From: Polaribacter sp. Hel1_33_78
Lineage (GTDB): Bacteria > Bacteroidota > Bacteroidia > Flavobacteriales > Flavobacteriaceae
Reading direction: 5' to 3'
Assembly (NCBI RefSeq): GCF_900106075.1
Contig: NZ_LT629794.1
Coordinates: forward strand, 2,997,501 to 3,061,500
DNA length: 64,000 nt
Positions 43,849 to 53,181 of this stretch are shown here, piece by piece (position 1 is the stretch's first letter; each line of letters begins with the position of its first letter). A program made the translations under genes and the position numbers. The notes under the pieces are model-generated. The model saw only the letters and a list, made by a program, of their open reading frames with translations, was not told where the DNA came from and did not search any database.

Positions 43849-44832
43849 CTAGTTTATTTTCATAGACTTAGCAATAGCTTCTAATTCAAAAACAAAAGCT
43901 CTTTTACTTACTGATGGTGCGTAGGTAAATCCTTCAAAAATAATTAGTCTATTATTTTTTTTATCTATTACTGTATAATTTAAAAATGGCCCTGCCATAA
44001 AATCATTTTTCACCTCCCATTTTCCACGAGTTTCATATGCTTTTTTCCCATCGATAATGGCATCAAAAGTAAAAGGAGTATAAGCTTCTTCTGTAATCAT
44101 ATGCATGGTTTCCGGATCTGAACCAGGGATGAATTTTTTACCTATACTATCTCTTACGGCTACAATATTATCCGAAATTTGAGTTTCATCACTCAAAGGA
44201 ATTGAGTACACTAAAATATTATTACTTCCTGTTTTTGCAATTCCGCTCATCAAATGATTTCTTAACCAAAGAAATTCTCCTGTATCATCAACAGTTTTAA
44301 ACTTTTTAGGTATTGTAAAAGTAACCCCTAAATTGCTTAGTGTTTTGTATTGTGAGTTGTCAATTTTATCCTTACTGAAAATTCTTTGTGTAAATTGAAT
44401 ATCAGAATCTATAAAAATATTTTTAATTTCATTTTTATGCTTTTGAAAAAGTTTAATAATACTTTCATCGTCTTTTGCTTGCACATAAACAATAGTTTGA
44501 GGTTGTGCAAAAACATTTTTCTTTACAGTAAAAGCCTCATTTTTAGCTTCCGTAATAATTAAAATATTCCTACTCGCTTTCATCATAGAACTAAACCCAT
44601 TTGGTGCCACTTGAGAAACCGATAAAAAATGTTCTGGCTGTGGTAAACCCACCATTAGTTCTCCAAAAGAATTACGAACTTCTTGACCAACATCTCCTGT
44701 CCAATCGCTAATTTTAGCCACTACCATTACTTTATTGATCTTGCCTATAGATTGTTTTAAAATCACTGTATCATTACCAACGCAAGAGGATAATAAAAAT
44801 GCAATTGTTAAAATTAAAAATATGTTTCTCAT
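43849..44832 (-). CDS. DUF4837 family lipoprotein
   Basis: This 327-residue protein has a lipoprotein signal (lipobox 'LLSSC', Cys17) and the Bacteroidota-conserved DUF4837 pattern: 'ISDWTGDVGQEVRNSFGELM' and 'GLPQPEHFLSVSQVAP' near the N-terminus, 'GEFLWLRNHLMSG' in the middle and 'KKAYETRGKWEVKNDFMAGP' near the C-terminus. The function is unknown. It is envelope-located and follows the lytic transglycosylase gene by 4 bp, so a role near peptidoglycan is possible by association only. Confidence 0.85.
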   Translation of the reverse strand: MRNIFLILTIAFLLSSCVGNDTVILKQSIGKINKVMVVAKISDWTGDVGQEVRNSFGELMVGLPQPEHFLSVSQVAPNGFSSMMKASRNILIITEAKNEAFTVKKNVFAQPQTIVYVQAKDDESIIKLFQKHKNEIKNIFIDSDIQFTQRIFSKDKIDNSQYKTLSNLGVTFTIPKKFKTVDDTGEFLWLRNHLMSGIAKTGSNNILVYSIPLSDETQISDNIVAVRDSIGKKFIPGSDPETMHMITEEAYTPFTFDAIIDGKKAYETRGKWEVKNDFMAGPFLNYTVIDKKNNRLIIFEGFTYAPSVSKRAFVFELEAIAKSMKIN

Positions 44833-44836
44833 GAGT

Positions 44837-46357
44837 TTAGCTTTTAAAAATTTTAAGTTTAGTTCCAGGTTTTAAACTTTTAACACTCCAAATATTATTC
44901 CACTTTTTAATTTCATCAACAGAAACGTTCTGGAATTTTTTAGAAATGTTCCAAAGCGAATCTCCATTTTTCACAACATAAATATCATACTTACCTGATT
45001 TAGATGATATTGTTGCTTTCTTTTTTGAAACTTTACTGACAGAAAAAGGAATTTTCTTTGGAAAAACAGACAACCTTTGTCCAATTTTTAAGCGACTCGT
45101 TTTTAGGCCATTCCAGCGCTTAAGACTGCTTACTCTTACGCCAAATTTATTGGCAATTTTCCCTAAATAATCTCCATTTTGAACCCGGTAACGAATGCGT
45201 TTATCCATTTCAAAATACTTAGGCAAAGGCTTTTCTCTTTTACTTTCATCTTCAGAAGCTAAAGCATACAATTCTTTTTCTTTATCTAAAAATTCAACCA
45301 ATTTATTACTTGGCAATCTAACAGCATAGTTTCTTTCTTTTACAAACGGGATAATATCTAACTTGTAAGCAGGATTTAAAAAAGAAATCACCTCTTCGCC
45401 AACATTCATAATTTCAGAAATTTGATCAAAACTTATCGTTCTTTTAACTCGAACTGTATCTGTTTGAAAGTTAAAAAACTTCGGAATCTCGGCATAAATT
45501 CCATGCTCTTCGGCATATTCGAAAATATACATTGTTGCATAAAATGCAGGAACGTAACCTGCTGTCTCTTTTGGTAAATAAGGTCTTATATTCCAATAAT
45601 TTCTATAACCTCCCGAACGTTTTATAGCCTTCCTTACATTTCCTGGCCCAGAATTGTAAGCAGCTAAGGCTAAATCCCAATCTCCAAAAATGGTAAATAA
45701 CTGACTTAAATATTTACAAGCTGCAATAGTTGATTTAACAGGATCTTGACGTTCATCAACATAAGAACTCACTTTCAAATCAAATTGTTTTCCTGTACCG
45801 TACATAAATTGCCACAAACCTGTAGCACCAACTCTCGATTTCACTTGTGGTCTTAACGCGGACTCTACGATCGCTAGATACTTCATTTCTAAAGGTATAT
45901 CGTACTGATCTAAATATTGCTCGAACATTGGAAAATAGTACTTTGCCTTTGCCATTAACTTTGGATAATACTTACTACGAGACAACAAATAACTATTGAT
46001 TACTTTTTCTAAAGCAGGATTAAAAGCTAAATTAAAGGGGGTTTGTTCATCTAAATCAGAAAGTCGTTTTTTTAATAAAGCTGTGGTTAAAACAATATTC
46101 TGGCTTCCAATGATATCCTTATCACCAATTACATACTCTAAAGTATCTACTAAGGACGAATTAAACTTTTCATCAATCAATAAGCTATCAATAGTTTTTA
46201 AATCTGAATCAGAAAATAAGTCAAATCTTATATTTTTTTTAATAGAATCTTTAACTATGAATAAAGTATCAATTTTAGCAGCTGTAATACTGTCTTTTTC
46301 TTTTTGAGAAAAAAGTGAAATACTGATAAAAAATAAAAGAAATAAAAATTTATTCAT
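44837..46357 (-). CDS. Lytic transglycosylase with two LysM domains (MltD-like)
   Basis: This 506-residue protein has a signal peptide (cleavage near 'SLFSQ'). It has a long N-terminal region, then the SLT domain at about 130-280 with catalytic Glu in 'IVESALRPQVKSRVGATGLW' and 'ALAAYNSGPGNVRKAIKRSG'. Two LysM modules follow: 'RVQNGDYLGKIANKFGVRVS' (about 383-430) and 'VVKNGDSLWNISKKFQNVS' (about 458-505). It cleaves glycan strands of peptidoglycan to anhydromuropeptides in the periplasm. It lies between xth and DUF4837 with 4-bp gaps on both sides. Confidence 0.93.
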   Translation of the reverse strand: MNKFLFLLFFISISLFSQKEKDSITAAKIDTLFIVKDSIKKNIRFDLFSDSDLKTIDSLLIDEKFNSSLVDTLEYVIGDKDIIGSQNIVLTTALLKKRLSDLDEQTPFNLAFNPALEKVINSYLLSRSKYYPKLMAKAKYYFPMFEQYLDQYDIPLEMKYLAIVESALRPQVKSRVGATGLWQFMYGTGKQFDLKVSSYVDERQDPVKSTIAACKYLSQLFTIFGDWDLALAAYNSGPGNVRKAIKRSGGYRNYWNIRPYLPKETAGYVPAFYATMYIFEYAEEHGIYAEIPKFFNFQTDTVRVKRTISFDQISEIMNVGEEVISFLNPAYKLDIIPFVKERNYAVRLPSNKLVEFLDKEKELYALASEDESKREKPLPKYFEMDKRIRYRVQNGDYLGKIANKFGVRVSSLKRWNGLKTSRLKIGQRLSVFPKKIPFSVSKVSKKKATISSKSGKYDIYVVKNGDSLWNISKKFQNVSVDEIKKWNNIWSVKSLKPGTKLKIFKS

Positions 46358-46361
46358 ACTA

Positions 46362-47123
46362 CTATATATCTAATTCTAGAGCTATTGGACAATGGTCTGA
46401 ATGCTTAGCCTCTGTTAAAATATAAGCTCTTGATATTTTATCTTTTAAAGATTTTGAAACCATCGCATAATCTAATCGCCAACCTTTATTATTTGCTCTA
46501 GAATTTGCTCTATAACTCCACCAAGAATATTCTTGTTTCTCTTGATTTAGGAAACGAAAACTATCTATAAATCCGCTATTAATAAACTCGCCAATCCAAG
46601 TTCTTTCTTCCGGTAAAAATCCAGAAACTCCTTTCATTTTTGGATTGTGAATATCTATTGCTTCGTGACAAATATTATAATCGCCACAGATCACTAAATT
46701 AGGAATTTCTTTTTTTAAATTATTGATGTATTCTTGGAATTGCTCCATATAATTGAACTTAAAGTTGAGCCTTTCTGAATTTGTTCCCGAAGGCAAATAC
46801 AAGCTCATAACAGATACCTCATCAAAATCTACTCGTAAATTTCTACCTTCGAAATCCATAGAATCAACTCCTGTTCCGTATTCTATATGATTTGGTTTTT
46901 CTTTACAAAAAACAGCCACTGAAGAGTAGCCTTTTTTCTGGGCAGAAAACCAATAATGGTAAGGATACCCTGCATTTTCAAATTCAGAAAGATCTAATTG
47001 TTCTTTGTGTGCTTTCGTTTCTTGGAGGCAAATTACATCTGGATTTGCAGCTTGTAACCAATCTAAAAAACCTTTTTTTAAAGCCGCTCTGATTCCGTTT
47101 ACGTTATATGATATTATTTTCAT
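46362..47123 (-). CDS. xth: Exodeoxyribonuclease III
   Basis: This 253-residue AP endonuclease/3'-exonuclease of base-excision repair starts 'MKIISYNVNGIRAALKKGF' (Asn for metal/phosphate). It has 'VICLQETKAHKEQLD' (catalytic Glu), 'LVICGDYNICHEAIDIHNPK' (Asp-Asn pair) and ends 'YILTEAKHSDHCPIALEL' (Asp-His). Length and motifs are complete. It directly abuts the stop codon of the small upstream membrane gene. Confidence 0.95.
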   Translation of the reverse strand: MKIISYNVNGIRAALKKGFLDWLQAANPDVICLQETKAHKEQLDLSEFENAGYPYHYWFSAQKKGYSSVAVFCKEKPNHIEYGTGVDSMDFEGRNLRVDFDEVSVMSLYLPSGTNSERLNFKFNYMEQFQEYINNLKKEIPNLVICGDYNICHEAIDIHNPKMKGVSGFLPEERTWIGEFINSGFIDSFRFLNQEKQEYSWWSYRANSRANNKGWRLDYAMVSKSLKDKISRAYILTEAKHSDHCPIALELDI

Positions 47124-47339
47124 CTAGTTTAAAAAGATTGGTTCTTTTAAAAAAAACCAAGTTATTTGAGTTTTTTCTCCTGTTTGTATTTTTATTTTCT
47201 TCTTTTTTGGCGATAAGAAAAAAGCGATAGCACTAGTTGTAAAAGTTCTCATAAAAAAATTCTCAATATTTAATACTACATCAAGAATAAATAGAATCAA
47301 TGGAAAAATTATCCAATATATATATTTTAATAATTTCAT
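47124..47339 (-). CDS. Small membrane protein, unknown, coupled to xth
   Basis: This 71-residue product has one or two hydrophobic segments (about 6-24, possibly 32-44), followed by a very basic 'SPKKKKIKIQTGEK' and a hydrophobic end. I do not recognise it. Its TAG is followed at once by the xth ATG, an arrangement typical of coupled genes. That is the main reason to accept it. Confidence 0.5.
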   Translation of the reverse strand: MKLLKYIYWIIFPLILFILDVVLNIENFFMRTFTTSAIAFFLSPKKKKIKIQTGEKTQITWFFLKEPIFLN

Positions 47340-47394
47340 TTTATAAGTACTTTATACTTCTTAAGTAATGCTATCAATTTAATTCAGAAAGGAC

Positions 47395-48054
47395 TTAGGA
47401 TAGGTTCATTTCTGGAATTTCTCCATCAATAATCAAAGTTCCTTCTGTAGCATTTTGAATCTCTTCAATAGAAACTCCAGGAGCTCTTTCTAATAAATTA
47501 AATGCATTATTTTTCACTTCTAAAACAGCCAAATTAGTAACTACTTTTGTTACACAACCGACTCCTGTTAAAGGCAAAGAACATTGTTTCAAAATTTTAG
47601 ATTCACCCCGTTTGTTAGTGTGCATCATGGCTACAATAATGTTCTCTGCAGATGCAACTAAATCCATTGCACCACCCATACCTTTTACCATTTTTCCTGG
47701 AATTTTCCAGTTGGCAATATTTCCATTCTCAGAAACTTCCATCGCTCCTAAAATCGTAAGATCAACATGTTTCCCACGAATCATAGCAAAGCTCATTGAA
47801 GAATCAAAAAAGCTTGCACCTGGCATGGTAGTTATAGTTTGTTTTCCTGCGTTTATAACATCGGCATCTTCTTCGCCTTCAAATGGGAAAGGCCCCATTC
47901 CCAAAACACCATTTTCACTCTGAAATTCTACTTCTATGTCATTACGAACATAGTTAGCGACAAGCGTTGGAATACCAATTCCTAGATTTACATAAAACCC
48001 GTCTTGAACTTCTTGTGCAATTCGTTTTGCAATACCAATTTTATCTAAAGCCAT
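47395..48054 (-). CDS. scoB: 3-oxoacid (succinyl-type) CoA transferase subunit B
   Basis: This 219-residue subunit has the family start 'IAKRIAQEVQDGFYVNLGIG', then 'PTLVANY', and the catalytic Glu in 'EFQSENGVLGMGPFPFEGEE' (the SENG motif). 'GAMEVSENGNIANWKIPGK' is also typical. With subunit A it transfers CoA from succinyl-CoA to acetoacetate or a similar 3-oxoacid. It starts 2 bp after the subunit A gene. No other ketone-body genes are near. Confidence 0.93.
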   Translation of the reverse strand: MALDKIGIAKRIAQEVQDGFYVNLGIGIPTLVANYVRNDIEVEFQSENGVLGMGPFPFEGEEDADVINAGKQTITTMPGASFFDSSMSFAMIRGKHVDLTILGAMEVSENGNIANWKIPGKMVKGMGGAMDLVASAENIIVAMMHTNKRGESKILKQCSLPLTGVGCVTKVVTNLAVLEVKNNAFNLLERAPGVSIEEIQNATEGTLIIDGEIPEMNLS

Positions 48055-48056
48055 AT

Positions 48057-48758
48057 CTAATTTCTTTGTCTTACTGTTCGTTGCTCAATTCTTTTCTCAT
48101 ATTTTTCACCTTGAAAAATACGTTGTACAAATATTCCTGGAATATGAACATTATTTGGATCTAACTCGCCAACTTCGACCATTTCCTCTACTTCTGCAAC
48201 GGTAATTGTTGCTGCTCCACACATATTTGGATTAAAATTTCTTGAAGTTCCTTTAAAAATTAAATTCCCTGCAGCATCACCTTTCCAAGCTTTTACGAAA
48301 GCAAAATCCGCTTTAAACGCATCTTCTAACACATACATTTTTCCATCAAACTCTCTAGTTTCTTTACCTTCGGCAACTTCAGTTCCATAGCCTGCTGGTG
48401 TGTAAAATGCTGGAAACCCTGCTTGTGCTGCTCTGCATTTTTCGGCTAAAGTTCCTTGAGGCGTTAACTCTACTTCTAATTCTCCTGATAACATTTGACG
48501 CTCAAACTCATCATTTTCACCAACATAAGAAGAAATCATTTTCTTAATTTGTTTATTTTGAAGTAATAAACCCAAACCAAAATCGTCAACACCTGCATTA
48601 TTAGAAATACAAATAACATCTCTAATATCTCTTTTTACCAATTCAGAAATTGCATTTTCAGGAATACCACACAAACCAAAACCTCCTAACATAAAAGTCA
48701 TTCCGTTTTTTACACCTTTTAAAGCTTCTTGAACATTATTTACTTTTTTGTTTATCAT
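48057..48758 (-). CDS. scoA: 3-oxoacid (succinyl-type) CoA transferase subunit A
   Basis: This 233-residue subunit has the CoA-transferase-I signature '[20 protein letters not shown]' near residues 22-41. '[20 protein letters not shown]' and '[19 protein letters not shown]' are typical of subunit A. '[17 protein letters not shown]' lies near the end. It pairs with subunit B immediately downstream. The pair lets the cell use or form acetoacetyl-CoA; the order A-B is standard. Confidence 0.93.
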   Translation of the reverse strand: MINKKVNNVQEALKGVKNGMTFMLGGFGLCGIPENAISELVKRDIRDVICISNNAGVDDFGLGLLLQNKQIKKMISSYVGENDEFERQMLSGELEVELTPQGTLAEKCRAAQAGFPAFYTPAGYGTEVAEGKETREFDGKMYVLEDAFKADFAFVKAWKGDAAGNLIFKGTSRNFNPNMCGAATITVAEVEEMVEVGELDPNNVHIPGIFVQRIFQGEKYEKRIEQRTVRQRN

Positions 48759-48814
48759 GTAATCTATCTTTTATGATGGGTTTGTAAGTTATTAAAATAT
48801 TAAATCAATATCTA

Positions 48815-51085
48815 TTAAAAATTAGTGTCTTCATCAGGAATTTCATTTTTATCCTCTTCTGGTTTTTCTTCACATTTAATATTGATTGATAAATTTTCAG
48901 GCTTTTCAAAATCTTCTTTACTGATATTTAACGTTTTATCAGCATAACATTTTTTCATGAATAAAGCCCAGGAAGGCAGAGACATAGTTGCTCCCTGACC
49001 TTTTGTGATACCTGCAAAATGTGTTGCTCGATCTTCACCACCTGTCCAAACACCTGTGGCTAGATTTGGCACAATCCCCATAAACCAGCCATCAGATTGA
49101 TTTTGAGTAGTTCCTGTTTTTCCGGCAATTGGGTTTTCAAATTTATAAGGAAAACCAGTAACTACTTTCCCTCCTGAAGTCCAGTTTGAACGCAATCTAA
49201 TTCCCGAACCAGACTCTGTTACACCTTTTAATAAATCCAAAATTACATAGGCAGATTCTTCACTTAAAACTTCCTGCATTTCTGGAATAAAATCTTTTAA
49301 AACAGTTCCGTTTTTATCTTCAATTCTTGTAATAATCATCGGACTAACTCGCAAACCTTTATTTGCAAATGTACTGTAAGCACTAACCATTTCTAGTAAT
49401 GATAAATCCACTGCACCAAGCGCAATTGATGGATTTGCTTGAATTTTAGTTTTAATCCCTGCAGCTTCTGCCAAACGGACAACATTTACTGGAGCTACCT
49501 TATCTATTAACCTGGCAGACATTGTATTCACAGAACCAGCTAAAGCATCCTTTAGAGTTAACATTCCTCCATATTTATCGTTCGAATTTTTTGGGCTCCA
49601 ATCTTCTGGAATTCCATATTTTCCTTGAGGAATTGTATAAGGTGTATTTGGTAATTTATCACAAGGAGACATTCTTAACTGATTAATTGCAGTGGCATAT
49701 ACAAATGGTTTAAATGTTGAACCTACTTGCCTTTTTTGTTGAGCAACCGCATCATACTTAAAGTGTTTATTATCTATACCACCAACCCAAGCTTTTATAT
49801 GCCCTGTTTGTGGCTCTATGGATAATAATCCTGAACGTAGAAAATGTTTGTAATATCTAATAGAGTCTATAGGAGACATAATTGTATCAATATCACCTTT
49901 CCAAGAAAAAATTTTCATTGCTGTTTTTTTCTTAAATATTTCATCAATTTCTTTTGATGATTTTCCTACTTTTTTTAAACGTTTATATCTTTCAGAATTC
50001 TTTTTTGCTCGCCTATAAATTCCTCTAATTTGACTTTTTTCAATATCGTAAAATGGCGCTATTCTATTTCTTTTCTGTTCTTTAAAAAAGGCCGATTGTA
50101 AATTCGCCATATGTTCTTTTACAGATTCTTCCGCATATTGTTGCATTCTTGAATCTATAGTTACATAAATTTTTAATCCATCACTAAAAATATCATATTC
50201 TTCACCATTTGGTTTTGGGTTGTTTTGCACCCAAATACGCATCATTTTTTGCAAATGTGTTCTAAAATAAGTTGCAGAACCGTCACTATGGCTCTCTGGC
50301 TTATAATTTAGGGTTAATGGTAATTGTTGAAGATTAATTTTATCACCTTCTGTAATAAAGTTGTTTTTTGTCATTTGTAATAAAACAACATTTCGTCTTT
50401 GTTTTACTTTCTCTTCTCTTCTTAAAGGATTAAAATAAGAGGAATTTTTTAGCATCCCAACTAACATTGCAGATTCTTCTATTGCTAAATCTTTTGGTTC
50501 TTTACCAAAGTAAATTCTTGCTGCTGAACGTATACCAACTGCTTGATTAAGAAAGTCGTATTTATTTAAATACATAGCAATAATTTCTTGCTTTGTATAT
50601 TGTGTTTCTAGCTTAGTTGCTACAACATACTCCTTCATTTTTTGTCCAATTCTTTTAAAAATGTTTCTAGATGGTTTTCCAGTAAATAACATTTTTGCTA
50701 ACTGTTGAGTAATCGTGCTTGCACCACCACTTCCTGGTTTTAAAATAGCTCTTCCTAAACCTTTAAAATCAATTCCTGTATGATCGTAAAAACGCTCATC
50801 CTCTGTTGCTACTAAAGCATTTATCAAATTTTCTGGCAACTCTTTAAACTTAACAGGTGTTCTATTCTCTTTAGCGTATTTACCAATAGTAACGCCATCT
50901 GCAGAAATAACTTCTGTTGCTAAATTTGTTTGTGGATTTTCTAATTCTTCAAAAGTTGGTAATGCTCCAAAACCACCTTTTGAGGTTGTAAAAAAAAGCA
51001 GAAATATTATCAGGAATCCTACTGCAGCTATTCCCCAAAACCAGATTAGGTATTTTTTAAAATTTAGTGTTTCTTTCTTTGCCAT
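48815..51085 (-). CDS. Bifunctional class A penicillin-binding protein (PBP1A type)
   Basis: This 756-residue protein has a short cytoplasmic start and a membrane anchor (about 10-32). The glycosyltransferase domain (about 60-230) has catalytic Glu in 'VATEDERFYDHTGIDFKGLG', 'GGASTITQQLAKML' and 'KQEIIAMYLNKYDFLNQAVG'. The transpeptidase domain has the Ser nucleophile in 'QVGSTFKPFVYATAINQL', then 'SVNTM' and 'AGKTGTTQNQSDGW'. It polymerises and cross-links peptidoglycan. An acidic tail of about 40 residues ends it. It follows gldH by 1 bp. Confidence 0.94.
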   Translation of the reverse strand: MAKKETLNFKKYLIWFWGIAAVGFLIIFLLFFTTSKGGFGALPTFEELENPQTNLATEVISADGVTIGKYAKENRTPVKFKELPENLINALVATEDERFYDHTGIDFKGLGRAILKPGSGGASTITQQLAKMLFTGKPSRNIFKRIGQKMKEYVVATKLETQYTKQEIIAMYLNKYDFLNQAVGIRSAARIYFGKEPKDLAIEESAMLVGMLKNSSYFNPLRREEKVKQRRNVVLLQMTKNNFITEGDKINLQQLPLTLNYKPESHSDGSATYFRTHLQKMMRIWVQNNPKPNGEEYDIFSDGLKIYVTIDSRMQQYAEESVKEHMANLQSAFFKEQKRNRIAPFYDIEKSQIRGIYRRAKKNSERYKRLKKVGKSSKEIDEIFKKKTAMKIFSWKGDIDTIMSPIDSIRYYKHFLRSGLLSIEPQTGHIKAWVGGIDNKHFKYDAVAQQKRQVGSTFKPFVYATAINQLRMSPCDKLPNTPYTIPQGKYGIPEDWSPKNSNDKYGGMLTLKDALAGSVNTMSARLIDKVAPVNVVRLAEAAGIKTKIQANPSIALGAVDLSLLEMVSAYSTFANKGLRVSPMIITRIEDKNGTVLKDFIPEMQEVLSEESAYVILDLLKGVTESGSGIRLRSNWTSGGKVVTGFPYKFENPIAGKTGTTQNQSDGWFMGIVPNLATGVWTGGEDRATHFAGITKGQGATMSLPSWALFMKKCYADKTLNISKEDFEKPENLSINIKCEEKPEEDKNEIPDEDTNF

Positions 51086-51086
51086 T

Positions 51087-51587
51087 TTATTCTATTTTTT
51101 CAATGCTGAGGCCCACATCTTGCACGCCTTGTAAAAACGGAATTACTTTTACTTCTCCATTTTTTCTCATTGCGTGCCGTATACTGAATATATATTTACC
51201 CGATTCTGGAAATACTTTTGCTTCCTTATAAAATAATTTATTTTCTTTAATATCTGTGAATCCTTTTCCTAAAAAATGACCAAATTTATCTGACATTTGG
51301 TATTGTAATGTATCCACAATTTTATTCCCATTTGGAAAATTCAGCTCTGTAATTACATACAAATTACTATACGGATACTTTTTATTATTTCTAATATTGA
51401 TAAACAAATCTTTAGGTGTAATTGTATCTTCGACATCAAACTCAATAGAAATATTTTTGTTAGCCTCCCAGGAAGCATTTTGTAATGATTTATATTTAGT
51501 AAACACTATTCTATCATTACATGAAAAAAGAAAAAGAAGCCCAATCAAAAAAGTGAAAATTCTATTTTTCTTGAGAATCATTTCCAT
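51087..51587 (-). CDS. gldH: Gliding-motility lipoprotein GldH
   Basis: This lipoprotein of about 166 residues has lipobox 'LLFLFSC' near residue 23 and the GldH pattern: 'IVFTKYKSLQNASWEANKNI', 'FDVEDTITPKDLFINIRNN', 'YPYSNLYVITELNFPNG' and 'YSIRHAMR'-like end ('YIFSIRHAMRKNGE'). It is needed for gliding motility in Flavobacterium, where it is also linked to type IX secretion. The frame is open upstream to 51764, but that part lies antiparallel in frame to the ricT tail. The lipoprotein start is the ATG at 51587 or 51581, overlapping the ricT end by about 20-26 bp. Confidence 0.88.
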   Translation of the reverse strand: MEMILKKNRIFTFLIGLLFLFSCNDRIVFTKYKSLQNASWEANKNISIEFDVEDTITPKDLFINIRNNKKYPYSNLYVITELNFPNGNKIVDTLQYQMSDKFGHFLGKGFTDIKENKLFYKEAKVFPESGKYIFSIRHAMRKNGEVKVIPFLQGVQDVGLSIEKIE

Positions 51588-52935
51588 TTTTAGATCTGTT
51601 ATTGTTTCTATTTCTATTATTCCTTCTTGGCTTGTTCGCCTTAACTCCCTCAGCTTTTGGCTGATTTGGTTTTGTGTTAGCTCCCGGTTTTGCAACAGGT
51701 TTTTGCTTCTGATTTGGATTTTGTTTCGATTTTCTGTTCTGTTGTTGTTTTTGAGAACTACCATTTGATAGTTTTACACCCGCAGCAACTGGTTTCTTTT
51801 TTCTATTATTTCTTCTGCGTTTACTTGTCTTTGGAGCATCAAAACGGGTTAGACTGTCCTGCCCAACAGCATCTTCAAAATTCACTTTTTCAGGAATTTC
51901 TATATCAGATTCATACTCTTCTAACGAAACAGATTTTTCGTCATTTTTGTTCAATTCAATTATTTCTTGAACCTGTTCTAATGTCAACCTAAACCATTTA
52001 AAACGTTCCTGTTTATAAGTATACCAGAGATGTTTTTTAAAGATATCCATCTTGATAAAAACAGCTTCACCTTTTTCAGTTTTTAAAACTACATCTTGTT
52101 TTGGGAACGACTTTAAAGCATCTAAATACGTGTCTAACTCAAAATTTAAGCAACATTTCAACTTGCCACATTGACCTGATAGTTTTAACGGATTCAAAGA
52201 CAACTGCTGATAACGAGCGGCAGATGTACTTACTTTTCTAAAATCTGTTAGCCAAGTAGAACAACATAATTCTCTACCACAAGAACCGACTCCTCCTAAT
52301 CTCGCGGCTTCTTGCCTTGCTCCTACTTGTTTCATTTCTACACGAATAGAAAATGCACTCGCTAAATCTCTAATCAGTTGTCTAAAATCTACTCTTGCTT
52401 CTGCAGTATAATAAAAAGTTGCTTTATTTCCATCTCCTTGATATTCAACATCAGAAAGCTTCATTTGCAAACCTAATCTTCCTAAAATTTCTCTTCCTCT
52501 TCTTTGGGTTTCTACTTCTTTAGCCCTTGTAGCTTGCCAAATATCTATATCTTTTTGAGAAGCCTTTCTGTAAATTTTCTTAATTTCTTCACTATCATGA
52601 GAAATTTTACGTTTTTTCATTTGCACTTTAACCAACTCGCCTGCTAAAGAAACTGTACCTACATCATGTCCTGGAGAACTTTCTACAGCCACAACATCTC
52701 CCATAGAAATAGTTAGATTTTCTGTGTTTTTAAAAAAATGTTTTCGTCCGTTTTTAAAACGAATTTCAAAAATATTAAAGCGCTCTTCGCCGCTTGGTAA
52801 AGTCATGTTAGAAAGCCAATCAAAAACGGCTAGTTTCTCACTACCACTTCCACAAGTTCCTGTCCCACAATTACCATTACTCTTGCAACCTTTTGGTACT
52901 CCATTTTCTGTTGTACCACAACTTCCACATGCCAT
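51562..52935 (-). CDS. ricT: RicT/PSP1-domain protein (YaaT-like) with a long basic tail
   Basis: This 457-residue protein has a Cys-rich N-terminus ('MACGSCGTTENGVPKGC'), then a PSP1 domain (about 40-270) with 'VGARQEAARLGGVGSCGREL' and 'CCSTWL', followed by 'QCGKLKCCLNFELDTYLDAL'. These cysteines hold Fe-S clusters in the Bacillus RicAFT complex, which affects RNA processing. RicA and RicF are not seen here. The last 90 residues are a low-complexity Lys/Asn/Arg/Gln tail, likely disordered and RNA-binding. It is first of a tight ricT-gldH-PBP run, an arrangement known in Flavobacteria. Confidence 0.87.
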   Translation of the reverse strand: MACGSCGTTENGVPKGCKSNGNCGTGTCGSGSEKLAVFDWLSNMTLPSGEERFNIFEIRFKNGRKHFFKNTENLTISMGDVVAVESSPGHDVGTVSLAGELVKVQMKKRKISHDSEEIKKIYRKASQKDIDIWQATRAKEVETQRRGREILGRLGLQMKLSDVEYQGDGNKATFYYTAEARVDFRQLIRDLASAFSIRVEMKQVGARQEAARLGGVGSCGRELCCSTWLTDFRKVSTSAARYQQLSLNPLKLSGQCGKLKCCLNFELDTYLDALKSFPKQDVVLKTEKGEAVFIKMDIFKKHLWYTYKQERFKWFRLTLEQVQEIIELNKNDEKSVSLEEYESDIEIPEKVNFEDAVGQDSLTRFDAPKTSKRRRNNRKKKPVAAGVKLSNGSSQKQQQNRKSKQNPNQKQKPVAKPGANTKPNQPKAEGVKANKPRRNNRNRNNNRSKNGNDSQEK

Positions 52936-53181
52936 GTAAGTAAATATATTTTTATAGTTAATATTCTCTACGGCTTATTTTCAGCAGCAAATCTGCTAAA
53001 AACCCAACCCTAGAGTTTAAAAACCTCTTGGTTCGTAAATTGATTATCAAGCTGATAACAAAACACAACTTAACAATGACTAATCAGTAAATATACGGAA
53101 TCTGAGGGAATCTTAAAAGCTAAATTTTCAACAAAGAAAAAGGCTTCTAAATTGAGTGGTTTAAGTCTTATTTTAAAGAAA

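Noticed and set aside
51588..51764. 59-codon N-terminal extension of gldH
   Set aside because: It lies in another frame of the ricT tail and is low-complexity. The lipoprotein signal peptide begins at the ATG near 51587, so the extension is not translated as part of GldH.
53044..53058. Palindrome TTATCA-AGC-TGATAA between ricT and trhO
   Set aside because: Short arms in AT-rich DNA, odd spacer, and no promoter box in a fitting place; no second copy seen, so no operator is claimed.
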